Program-made: the position numbers and the translations under genes
Notes under the pieces: generated by a model
What the model saw: only the letters and a program-made list of their open reading frames with translations
Told to the model about the DNA's origin: nothing
Databases searched by the model: none
Shown: positions 1 to 6,832 of the stretch, piece after piece
How the letters are laid out: each line of letters begins with the position of its first letter
Numbering within the stretch: the first letter of the stretch is position 1
Assembly: GCA_039820405.1 (NCBI GenBank)
Contig: JBCBQC010000126.1
Span: forward strand, 1-14,689
Length of the DNA stretch: 14,689 nucleotides
Reading direction: 5' to 3'
DNA from: CALLVY01 sp937899855
GTDB lineage: Bacteria > Bacteroidota > Bacteroidia > Chitinophagales > Saprospiraceae

Positions 1-32
1 GATGTAATTTACTGATTAGCAGCAGCCTTTAA

Positions 33-50
33 ATAAACCTTTCGGTTTAT
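33..50. other. Small hairpin in the left non-coding leader
   Basis: A perfect 7-bp inverted repeat (ATAAACC / GGTTTAT) encloses a 4-nt loop. Neither side has a convincing run of T, although the minus direction reads into TTTAAAGG. It could be a weak terminator for a gene off the left edge, or chance. The rest of 1-232 holds no ORF and no recognised promoter box. Confidence 0.25.
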
Positions 51-122
51 ATCAGCTAGGCCGTGAAATTAAATCCATTTCCCTATGATAAAAACTTTAT
101 CTTTCCACTGTGGAACAAAAGT

Positions 123-157
123 ACCTGCTAAGATGTACACAAACCTGCTAAGATGTA
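123..157. repeat. Tandem 15-bp direct repeat upstream of the T9SS surface protein
   Basis: The 15-mer ACCTGCTAAGATGTA occurs perfectly at 123-137 and again at 143-157, so the copies start 20 bp apart, about two helical turns, and would lie on the same DNA face. The second copy ends 75 bp before the ATG at 233. This spacing is typical of paired operator half-sites for a dimeric regulator, but no known regulator motif was recognised. It may instead be a chance small duplication. Confidence 0.5.
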
Positions 158-232
158 GTTGAAAGCGCCTCAAAACGGTTGCAAATTTGAAGTATAATCC
201 TAGAAAGAACGAACAATACTAAATCCGAAACA

Positions 233-2737
233 ATGAATGTATCATTCTACAAAACCCACAAGGTCTTCGCCTACCTTGTTTTTCTGCTGCTGCCACTTTG
301 GGGGAGCGCGCAGGAAATAGCACGCTATCAAGTGGTGGGCGGTGACACCTTGGACGTCGCCTACACTGGCTGCGGTCCTGCCAGACCCGTTCAGGTCGAC
401 GAGGCTCCCGTCAATGGAGTCTACGCCATCAACGGGCTGATCAATTCTACTCCCGTTTGGGGCCCCGCCGTCGTTAGCTACATTCCCAACCCTGGATATT
501 ACGGACCCGATACCATGACCGTCACCCACTGTGACCAGAGCGGTGGCTCGGGTAGTGTCACTACCGTCTACCTCATCGAGGTAGTCACCGGAAGCGTGAC
601 CGCCAGCGATGATTGGGCCGCGACTTTTGTAGATTCGACCGTCAACATCAACGTGCTCGGTAACGATACGGGCAGTGATAGCCTTTACGTCAACAGCATT
701 GTACTCGAAAATAATGGCTCCGCAACGATCCAAGCGGACAATACGATCGATTTTGTTCCCCAAGAGGGTTTCTCGGGGCTGGCTAAGGTCAATTACGTGG
801 TCTGTGTCGCACCGGATGTCTGTGATTTGGGGACCGTCAACATTTTTGTCGAACTCAACAACACGGTAGCCGATACGGTCTACATTGCCACCAACAAAAA
901 TAAGTCCCTGGATCTACTGGTCCAGCAGGTCAATGGCTATCAACTGATCAATTCTCCGGGTTACGGAACGGTTTCCTTGGTAGATGTGGGAACGATCAAT
1001 TACAAGCCTTACACCAATTTTACCGGCGTAGATACCCTGACTTGCGCCTACAACACCAATACCAATACCTCGCTCGTGACCTTTATCGTCGATGTACTGG
1101 ATGTGGAGGGCAATACGGGATTTGCCAAAGATGATTATGCCTATTCTTCCATCGGTGGAATGGTAGACATTAGCGTTTTGGACAATGATGATGGCTTCAA
1201 TTTGAGCGTCAGCAGTATCAATGTGGCTCCCGCAAATGGAACCTATACCCTTGACAATGGCGTCATCACCTACCTGCCCAATCCCGGATACACTGGCGTG
1301 GAGTATATTCGCTACACCGCCTGTACCCCAAGCTTTGATTGCGCCAAGGCGGATGTCTACATCTTCGTCGGCAACCAGTTTCCTTCGCCTACCTCTTACG
1401 GTCTCAATACCCCGATCAATACGCCGCTGGTTATCAATTACAATGTACCCATCAGTGATTGGAATTTTATCCTTAATGGTGGTACCAGCTCCGCGGGTGG
1501 ATCGGTGGTGTACGAGCCCGGTTTCTACTCCGGGACGGTACACGGCCAGGATATTTCTGGCTTTAACCTGCTGATTTACACGCCGCCCAACGGTTTCCTG
1601 GGAGCAGACGCTTTCCAGTTCCAGTATTGTGTAGATACCGATTGTCGCACCGTTGATATCGCGGTCAACGTAACGTCTTCTCCCAATCCCAACATCGATA
1701 CTTTTTGCATCAGTGATTGTGTTTGGGCGGGAGATGCCAACAACGACGGCGTTGCCAATATCAAGGATTTATTGCCGATCGGCTATTGTATCGGTGATGT
1801 CGGACTCGCACGACCCAATCCTACCCTGGATTGGTACGGTCAATACGGAGACGATTGGCCGGAGGCGATTGGACAAAATGGGGTCAACCTCAAGCACGTG
1901 GATACCAATGGCGATGGCATCATCAGTGCGGCTGATACGGCAGCACTTGGTCAGTCTTATGGCAACTACCACAACCTATCGCCCCAGGATGGTTCGCCGA
2001 TAAATAATGTACCACTTTACTTTATCACCCGTACACCCAATCCCGGGCCCGGTGATTTGGTGGAGGTAGATATTGTGCTGGGGAACGCTAACTTCCCGGG
2101 GGTGGATCTTTATGGTTTTACCTTCCCACTCAACTATAATGTTGACAATGTCGAGCCCAATTCTTTGAATGTTCGTTTCTTCGATGACAACTGGTTGGCT
2201 TATAATTCGCCAACGCTTTCATTGACTAACGAACCCGTATTGGGCCGTGTTGACGTAGGCTTTACCCGTACCAACGGTAGAGCCGCCAGCGGTTACGGGA
2301 TCGTAGGTAAAATGGACTTCATCGTAATTGATGATTTTGATGGTCTCCGACTCCGTGATTCCTTGCGTGCACGCATCCGAGTCGATACGCCCAGTGCCAT
2401 GATGGGAGACGGAACGACCGCCCGTTTGCGAGCGGAGGACCTCTGGTTCTCCATCTATCTGGACAATGGCGAACCCAAGGACTTGAGTGATAAGGACCTG
2501 ATTGCTTATCCCAACCCCGCTACGGACCAACTCACCCTACACCTCAACGGCCGTAATGCCCTACAAGAGGTCCAGCTGTTCTCCATCGTAGGACAGCAAA
2601 TGGGAGCATACGAAGCGGATGGCAAACGGTTGGAGCTGGATATTAGCCATCTCAAGAATGGCATCTACGTACTTTCGGTAGTGACGGATCGGGGTTACAT
2701 CAGTAAGAAAATTGAGGTGATGAAGCCGGACTACTAA
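233..2737 (+). CDS. T9SS-secreted multi-domain surface protein (Ig-like repeats, dockerin-like and cohesin-like regions)
   Basis: This 834-residue protein has a Sec signal peptide (hydrophobic core about 11-22, likely cleavage after A26). Five Ig/cadherin-like repeats follow, roughly at 29-117, 124-207, 210-288, 298-379 and 386-481. Each carries a P..G(Y/F).G.D-like turn before the last strands, and repeats 2, 4 and 5 share a C-x4/5-C pair (C191/C197, C364/C370, C466/C471). Two calcium-loop motifs of the dockerin type lie at D501-D512 (DANNDGVANIKD) and D557-D568 (DTNGDGIISAAD), separated by more than in a classical dockerin. Residues about 594-700 look like a cohesin-type beta domain. The C-terminal ~75 residues (YPNPATDQLTLHL, then LKNGIYVL and a basic end) are a type A T9SS sorting domain, so the protein is probably exported across the outer membrane and surface-anchored or released. 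The start is the ATG giving an intact signal peptide. The ligand or substrate is unknown; an adhesin or matrix role is inference. Confidence 0.85.
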   Translation: MNVSFYKTHKVFAYLVFLLLPLWGSAQEIARYQVVGGDTLDVAYTGCGPARPVQVDEAPVNGVYAINGLINSTPVWGPAVVSYIPNPGYYGPDTMTVTHCDQSGGSGSVTTVYLIEVVTGSVTASDDWAATFVDSTVNINVLGNDTGSDSLYVNSIVLENNGSATIQADNTIDFVPQEGFSGLAKVNYVVCVAPDVCDLGTVNIFVELNNTVADTVYIATNKNKSLDLLVQQVNGYQLINSPGYGTVSLVDVGTINYKPYTNFTGVDTLTCAYNTNTNTSLVTFIVDVLDVEGNTGFAKDDYAYSSIGGMVDISVLDNDDGFNLSVSSINVAPANGTYTLDNGVITYLPNPGYTGVEYIRYTACTPSFDCAKADVYIFVGNQFPSPTSYGLNTPINTPLVINYNVPISDWNFILNGGTSSAGGSVVYEPGFYSGTVHGQDISGFNLLIYTPPNGFLGADAFQFQYCVDTDCRTVDIAVNVTSSPNPNIDTFCISDCVWAGDANNDGVANIKDLLPIGYCIGDVGLARPNPTLDWYGQYGDDWPEAIGQNGVNLKHVDTNGDGIISAADTAALGQSYGNYHNLSPQDGSPINNVPLYFITRTPNPGPGDLVEVDIVLGNANFPGVDLYGFTFPLNYNVDNVEPNSLNVRFFDDNWLAYNSPTLSLTNEPVLGRVDVGFTRTNGRAASGYGIVGKMDFIVIDDFDGLRLRDSLRARIRVDTPSAMMGDGTTARLRAEDLWFSIYLDNGEPKDLSDKDLIAYPNPATDQLTLHLNGRNALQEVQLFSIVGQQMGAYEADGKRLELDISHLKNGIYVLSVVTDRGYISKKIEVMKPDY

Positions 2738-2747
2738 AGCTACTTCC

Positions 2748-2772
2748 GCTGCCTCTGTACTTACGAGGCAGC
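2748..2772. other. GC-rich hairpin just after the surface-protein stop
   Basis: A perfect 8-bp stem (GCTGCCTC / GAGGCAGC) with a 9-nt loop begins 11 nt after the TAA. No T-tract follows (next bases CCCAAAAT). It could protect the mRNA 3' end or assist the stronger terminator 50 nt downstream. Confidence 0.35.
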
Positions 2773-2781
2773 CCCAAAATC

Positions 2782-2803
2782 GGATATGTTCATAGGATTT
2801 ATA
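2782..2803 (+). repeat. Copy 1 of a short dispersed sequence preceding a terminator hairpin
   Basis: GGATATGTTCATAGGATT, followed by a TATATAAT-like stretch, matches the sequence at 3174 with a single mismatch over the first 18 bases and then an indel. Both copies lie 17 to 20 nt before the arm of a rho-independent hairpin. Function is unknown. Confidence 0.5.
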
Positions 2804-2819
2804 TAATTCATTGTTAAGA

Positions 2820-2850
2820 AAAGTCGCTTCGTTTGGAAGCGACTTTCTTA
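2820..2850 (+). terminator. Rho-independent terminator after the surface-protein gene
   Basis: A perfect 11-bp stem (AAAGTCGCTTC / GAAGCGACTTT) with loop GTTTG is followed by CTTATTTTAT. It sits 82 nt after the stop codon at 2735-2737 and is placed to end that transcript. The A-rich left flank may let it work in the other direction too. Confidence 0.8.
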
Positions 2851-3206
2851 TTTTATCCCGGTTCTATTCTTTTTTTAAGAAGAAAACGCACTTTTTCGAA
2901 CTGTTTCACCAAAACAAATCAAGAAAAATTTTCACTTTTCGCTATCCGATGCAACCTCTTACTTTTTCGATGCGTCTTATGTACAGATATTAATGAAATT
3001 GGAAATAAAGTATACGTAAAATTAAAGAAATACATTAGGGCAAAAATGTACTTTTAAGCCCTTTGAAGTCTTCGTATCATTGTAATGTGATTGATGGGAA
3101 AGGAAACAGAGGCAGTTGAAAATCACCCGGGCTGGATCCCGAAAAAGATTCGGAAGTATCGCCCCCCTCATTTGGATATGTTCATGGGATTATAATTTGT
3201 TGCAGT
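2851..3206. other. AT-rich intergenic region between two plus-strand terminators
   Basis: About 356 bp without a convincing gene. The short open frames here (2811-2993 and 2833-3057) are Lys/Phe-rich, match no known family, and the first begins before the terminator hairpin, so they are not called. A weak hairpin (AGGGC / GCCCT, 3037-3062) is visible. Because a second plus-oriented terminator follows at 3207 with no protein gene before it, a small untranslated RNA could be encoded here; this is inference, and no promoter was identified. Confidence 0.3.
3174..3194 (+). repeat. Copy 2 of the short dispersed sequence preceding a terminator hairpin
   Basis: GGATATGTTCATGGGATT followed by ATAAT is the second copy of the element at 2782. 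It lies directly before the hairpin at 3207, so the pair forms two similar sequence-plus-hairpin modules about 390 bp apart. Confidence 0.5.
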
Positions 3207-3240
3207 AGCCGTTCCGTCTCCACGGAGCGGCTTTCTATTT
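3207..3240 (+). terminator. Rho-independent terminator, plus orientation
   Basis: A 10-bp stem (AGCCGTTCCG / CGGAGCGGCT, one G-T wobble) with loop TCTCCA is followed by TTCTATTT, giving a T-tract only on the plus strand. It therefore does not suit the minus-strand helicase gene at 3302, and no plus-strand gene ends just before it. It may end an RNA from 2851-3206 or act as a backup terminator. Confidence 0.6.
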
Positions 3241-3301
3241 CCGGAGGGGGGAGGTTCTAAAGACGGGTTAGAGTCAACACTGGGTATCGGTAAGACATCA
3301 C

Positions 3302-4780
3302 CTAGTCCTTTGGAGTGGAATTGGGATTGCCACCATTGCCCCCGTCGCCACCTTGGCGGTTTTTATTCCGTCGCCGGTTGCGATTCCGTCGCCGCCGGTT
3401 ATTGCCATTTCCTTCTCCCGTCTCGGCCTTGGGAGCGGTACCCTCGCCCTGTTGTTTGGATTGGAAGGATTTCTTTTTTTGTTGGTTGTTACCGCCTCGG
3501 CCGCCGCCGCCACTTCGCCGCTTATTGTTGCCGCCTCGTCCCCCATTGCGACCCCGACCACCGCCGCCGCCGCCGCCTCGACCGTTGCGTCGACGCGGTC
3601 CACCACCGCCACCCCGCCGTTTGCCAGGATTGTAGTCGGGCGCTTCCCCAAAACCCTCCGGTAAAGGCAGCTTGGGCACTTCTTGCTCGATGAGGGTCTC
3701 GATATTGTGAAAACGGTACTGATTGCGATCGGAAATAAAAGTAAGGGCTACCCCCTTGGAGTCGGCCCGGGCGGTCCGACCGATCCGGTGTACGTAATCC
3801 TCCGCATCGTTGGGCGTATCGTAATTGATGACCAGGTTGATTTCCTTGATGTCGATCCCCCTAGCTAGGATGTCCGTTGCCACCAAAATCTGGGTACTGC
3901 GATTGCGAAAGCTCAATAGGGCTTTTTCCCGGGCTTCCTGATCCAGGTCGGAGGAAATTTCCAGGGCTTTGAGCTTGCGACGCTTGAGGGCCAGGGTAAT
4001 CTCGCGCACCATCTTTTTGGTAGAGGAAAAGATCAGTACACTCGCGTATTCCTTTTCCCCCAGGATGTGCTCGATGAGCTTGATTTTGTCCTTATCGTAT
4101 ACCAAATACGCACCCTGGGTAACTCCCTTGGCTGGTTTGGAGATCGCGATGTTGATCTGTTGGGGGGTACCTTTGAGAATGGTGTTGGACAGAGAGCGAA
4201 TCTTGGGGGGCATGGTCGCCGAGAAGAGGAGGGTCTGTCTTTCCTTGGGCAAGCGGCCCACGATTCGCATGATGTCGTCGTGAAAGCCCATGTCCAGCAT
4301 CCGATCGGCCTCGTCGAGGATCAGGCACTCGACCTCACTCAGGTCGACGTAGCCCAGGTTGATGTGGGCAATCAGACGTCCCGGGGTTGCGACGATGATA
4401 TCAGCTCCCATTTTGAATGCCTTTTTCTGTTGGTCCCAGCCCACACCACTCCCACCTCCGTAGACGGGTAGCGAGCTGACCCCCAAATAATAGGCGAACC
4501 CCTCGATCTGTTGATCGATTTGGAGGGCCAGTTCCCGCGTCGGGGCGATAATTAGGGTATTGATTTTATTGTTGCGCTCTGGATTGCTGGCAATCCGGTT
4601 GAGCGTAGGTAGCAAAAAAGCGGCGGTTTTTCCCGTTCCGGTTTGGGCACAGGCAATCAGTTCGTCCCCTTCAACAATCGCTGGAATGGCCTGCTGCTGG
4701 ATGGGGGTCGGTTCGACAAAGCCCATCACGTCAAGCGCCTCGTTTAGTAAGTCGGAAAACTGGAAGTCTCGGAATGACAA
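3302..4780 (-). CDS. DEAD-box ATP-dependent RNA helicase with Gly/Arg-rich tail
   Basis: This 492-residue protein is an ATP-dependent RNA unwindase, expected to act in the cytoplasm on ribosome assembly or mRNA turnover. The full motif set is visible: Q motif (F6 to Q28-Q30), motif I AQTGTGKT (45-52), Ia PTREL (80-84), Ib TPGRL (132-136), II DEAD (156-159), III SAT (187-189), V around ATDILARGID (301-310) and VI HRIGRTAR (331-338). The catalytic core ends near 375. Residues about 387-477 are low-complexity Gly/Arg/Asn, an RGG-like RNA-binding tail. The start is TTG (complement of CAA at 4778-4780): an in-frame stop lies six codons upstream and the first internal ATG (M19) would delete part of the Q motif. 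It is RhlE/CsdA-like in general form, but the subfamily is not assigned. Confidence 0.93.
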   Translation of the reverse strand: MSFRDFQFSDLLNEALDVMGFVEPTPIQQQAIPAIVEGDELIACAQTGTGKTAAFLLPTLNRIASNPERNNKINTLIIAPTRELALQIDQQIEGFAYYLGVSSLPVYGGGSGVGWDQQKKAFKMGADIIVATPGRLIAHINLGYVDLSEVECLILDEADRMLDMGFHDDIMRIVGRLPKERQTLLFSATMPPKIRSLSNTILKGTPQQINIAISKPAKGVTQGAYLVYDKDKIKLIEHILGEKEYASVLIFSSTKKMVREITLALKRRKLKALEISSDLDQEAREKALLSFRNRSTQILVATDILARGIDIKEINLVINYDTPNDAEDYVHRIGRTARADSKGVALTFISDRNQYRFHNIETLIEQEVPKLPLPEGFGEAPDYNPGKRRGGGGGPRRRNGRGGGGGGGRGRNGGRGGNNKRRSGGGGRGGNNQQKKKSFQSKQQGEGTAPKAETGEGNGNNRRRRNRNRRRNKNRQGGDGGNGGNPNSTPKD

Positions 4781-5138
4781 AATAGTTGGGTGGTTTTATT
4801 TTTACAATCGGCCGTGGAGAGGCCTGTCTAGTACATTGCTATATCAACGCAATAAGCTTGCTTATGTTCCCCGCGGTAGGGAGCTTTCCCCCATTCTCCA
4901 CGCTTTGAGGGGCTAAAAATCAAGCAGCAACAAAAATAGCCAAAAATACCAGTAATGGCGCATGTCGCCTGATAAAGGCACGGTTCTGTTAAAGTTTTCT
5001 TAAGAGACAGCGAATTTCGGGCACTGTCGTTTTTCAGATGAGCAGTCTTTACGGGCGCTCGTCATCCTTCGATGATTACTTCCTACGGGAAGCTCTCATA
5101 ATTTATTTGGTTTTTAGTTGGTTTTGTTTGTTAGATCA
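4781..5138 (-). other. Upstream region and possible structured leader of the helicase gene
   Basis: No gene is seen in this 358-bp stretch. An 8-bp inverted repeat (CGTGGAGA at 4813-4820, TCTCCACG at 4895-4902) encloses further short stems such as ATAAGC/GCTTAT near 4850, so a transcript starting beyond 4902 would have a folded 5' leader. Another small hairpin (GACAG / CTGTC) lies near 5005-5030. The short plus-strand frame at 4560-4916 overlaps the helicase and is not credible. Confidence 0.35.
4931..4948 (-). promoter_or_regulatory. Two tandem Bacteroidota-type -7 boxes, possible helicase promoter
   Basis: On the minus strand TATTTTTG occurs twice (complements at 4931-4938 and 4941-4948), each matching the Bacteroidota -7 consensus TAnnTTTG. 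No clear TTG -33 element is at the expected distance. If used, it would give the helicase mRNA a leader of about 140-150 nt. Confidence 0.3.
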
Positions 5139-5173
5139 AAAGAGGGTCCTGCAGTAGCGCACGGACCCTCTTT
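5139..5173 (-). terminator. Terminator of the sensor/regulator/fructosamine-kinase operon
   Basis: A perfect 11-bp stem (AAAGAGGGTCC / GGACCCTCTTT) has a 13-nt loop. Read on the minus strand it is followed by TTTTGATC and lies 33 nt past the stop of the last gene in the operon. The A-run and T-run are near-symmetrical, so it may work in both directions. Confidence 0.75.
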
Positions 5174-5206
5174 CTATGGCGTATCTCCCCCGCGTCTTAC
5201 GAGGGG

Positions 5207-6079
5207 CTAGGCAAAGGCCCGAACGATGCGTAGGACCGCTTGTCGATAGCTCCAGCCAAACAGGTTGAGGTGAACTAGCAAATAGTACAATTGGTAATAT
5301 TCTAGGCGGTCCGCCAAGCCCGGTGCCGGCGGCCAGGCTTCTTGGTAAGCCGCGTAAAAACGCGGGGCGAAGCCCCCAAATAGGCGACTCATCGCCCAGT
5401 CCATCTCCCGATGGGCGTAGGCTACCGCAGGGTCGATCAATACGGGTAAATCATTGGGCCCCACTAGGAAATTACCGCTCCATAGGTCTCCGTGGATCAG
5501 CGCTGGTGCCTCCTCGGGGAAGAGCCCGGGTAGGGCCCGCCGAAAGCCTCCAAAAAGGTCCAGTTCCGCTTTTCCCAAATGTCCTTTGTCTCGCGCCAGG
5601 TGTAGTTGGGGTTCGATGCGTTCGAACCAGTAAAAATCGCACCAACGCGCGTGGGAACGATTGGATTGGGCTAGGCTGCCGATAAAGTTGTCGGGGTAGT
5701 GGCCAAATTGAGCGGCCGTTTGGCGGTGCACTTGGGCCAGGCCTCGCCCCAAGCGCTCCCAAAAGAGGGGGCTAGCGGGCCGTTCGGCAAAGTACTCCAG
5801 CAATAGGAAATATTGGTCTCCAGCGGCTCCGTGGAGCAAGATGCGTGGGATGCCCAGGTTGGTACGGGCCGCCGTCAAGTGCTCCAAACCCGCCACCTCG
5901 CTTTTTAGGAGGGCCGTGGCCTGGGGGGCTCGGTGGTACTTGACAAAAAACGATCCCCCTGAGGTTCGCAGCCGCCGCGCCTGGTGAATACTCCCCCCAC
6001 CGAGGGGCTCACTAGCGATAATCCGGGTAGCGAGGTGGCCCTCAATCTGGCGGCGAGCCGCGGGGTGGAGTTCGCTCAT
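5207..6079 (-). CDS. Fructosamine kinase family protein (FN3K-like)
   Basis: This 290-residue protein matches the fructosamine kinase / ketosamine-3-kinase family (aminoglycoside-phosphotransferase fold), whose members phosphorylate sugar groups on glycated amines and so promote deglycation. Visible features: Gly-rich nucleotide loop LGGGSIHQA (26-34), ATP-binding lysine K47 in FFVKYH, catalytic loop LIHGDLWSGN (194-203, catalytic D198), and metal-binding DPAVAYAHREMD (216-227). The length is normal for the family and all key residues are present. It is the last gene of an operon, starting 11 nt after the stop of the LytTR regulator gene, with a terminator 33 nt beyond its own stop. The substrate in bacteria is poorly defined; glycated small molecules or proteins are both possible. 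The link to the signalling pair is inferred from position only. Confidence 0.88.
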   Translation of the reverse strand: MSELHPAARRQIEGHLATRIIASEPLGGGSIHQARRLRTSGGSFFVKYHRAPQATALLKSEVAGLEHLTAARTNLGIPRILLHGAAGDQYFLLLEYFAERPASPLFWERLGRGLAQVHRQTAAQFGHYPDNFIGSLAQSNRSHARWCDFYWFERIEPQLHLARDKGHLGKAELDLFGGFRRALPGLFPEEAPALIHGDLWSGNFLVGPNDLPVLIDPAVAYAHREMDWAMSRLFGGFAPRFYAAYQEAWPPAPGLADRLEYYQLYYLLVHLNLFGWSYRQAVLRIVRAFA

Positions 6080-6090
6080 CGGGTGCTTGC

Positions 6091-6822
6091 CTAGAGGCGG
6101 TTCTGATTGACGATGGCGAGCAACTCGTCGCGGTAGTTCTTACCGACGGGTAAGTGTTTGGCTTGGTTCTTTTCCAGTACCTCCACCATATTACCCATGA
6201 TGGCGTTGATCTTGTCCAGATTGACGATGTAAGAGCGGTGGATGCGTTTGAAGATATTGAGCGGGAGCTTTTCCTCCAAGCTCTTCATCGTCTGGAGGGT
6301 AATGACCCGTCCGGTTTCCTGACGAATAATGACGTAATCTTTGAGCCCTTCGATGTAGATGATGTCCGCATACTTGATTTTGATCAGTTTCTTATCGGCT
6401 TTGACGAAGATAAAATCGGGGTCTTCTTCACTGGCCGTAGGGGCATTGGGGCCGGTTCCCTTTTGTAGGTCGAGTTGCTCTGCGGCCTTGTTGACGGCCT
6501 TCATAAAGCGTTCGAGCGAGATGGGTTTCAGCAGGTAATCGATGGCGTTGAGCTCAAAGCCCTCCACCGCGTAATTGGCGTAGGCGGTGGTAAAGATCAC
6601 CAGGGGTGGTTTGGCCAGGGTTTTGAGAAAGTCGGTCCCAGTCAGTTGGGGCATTTGGATATCGAGGAACATCAGGTCCACCTCGTGGTTGTTGAGGGCC
6701 TCATTGGCTTCCAGGGCATTGTTGCAACGTTGGAGAAGCTTTAGCTCGGGAATTTTCTCGATGTAAGTTTCCAAAACGTCGAGGGCCAAGGGTTCATCAT
6801 CGACAATAATTACATTGATCAT
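6091..6822 (-). CDS. LytTR family response regulator
   Basis: This 243-residue protein is a two-component response regulator. The receiver domain (1-115) has the acidic pocket D8/D9, phosphoacceptor D54 in LDIQMP, T78/T79 in FTTAY and K99 in the LLKP motif. A linker (about 120-135) leads to a LytTR DNA-binding domain (136-243), recognised by FVKADKKLIKI, DIIYIEGLKDYV and the FKRIHRSYIVNLDKI segment. The start is the ATG at 6822 (MINVIIVDDE); a longer frame to 6900 overlaps the kinase gene and adds residues atypical of receiver domains. It lies 10 nt after the kinase stop, so it is almost certainly the partner of that kinase. LytTR proteins bind paired direct-repeat sites; its targets cannot be read from this window. 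Confidence 0.93.
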   Translation of the reverse strand: MINVIIVDDEPLALDVLETYIEKIPELKLLQRCNNALEANEALNNHEVDLMFLDIQMPQLTGTDFLKTLAKPPLVIFTTAYANYAVEGFELNAIDYLLKPISLERFMKAVNKAAEQLDLQKGTGPNAPTASEEDPDFIFVKADKKLIKIKYADIIYIEGLKDYVIIRQETGRVITLQTMKSLEEKLPLNIFKRIHRSYIVNLDKINAIMGNMVEVLEKNQAKHLPVGKNYRDELLAIVNQNRL

Positions 6823-6832
6823 ACGGTGGAAT

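Noticed and set aside
193..198. TATAAT, a perfect E. coli-type -10 box, before the surface-protein gene
   Set aside because: Bacteroidota use a different -7/-33 consensus, the nearest TTG is at the wrong distance (11 nt), and AT-rich spacers give such matches by chance.
2811..3057. Two short frames in the AT-rich spacer
   Set aside because: The 2811 frame begins before the terminator hairpin and the 2833 frame inside it, and both are Phe/Lys-rich from base composition; no conserved features.
3298..3693. Several overlapping Ala/Pro/Arg-rich open frames on both strands
   Set aside because: They are shadows of the GC-rich, Gly/Arg-repeat tail of the helicase, where stop codons are rare in all frames. 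They have no family resemblance.
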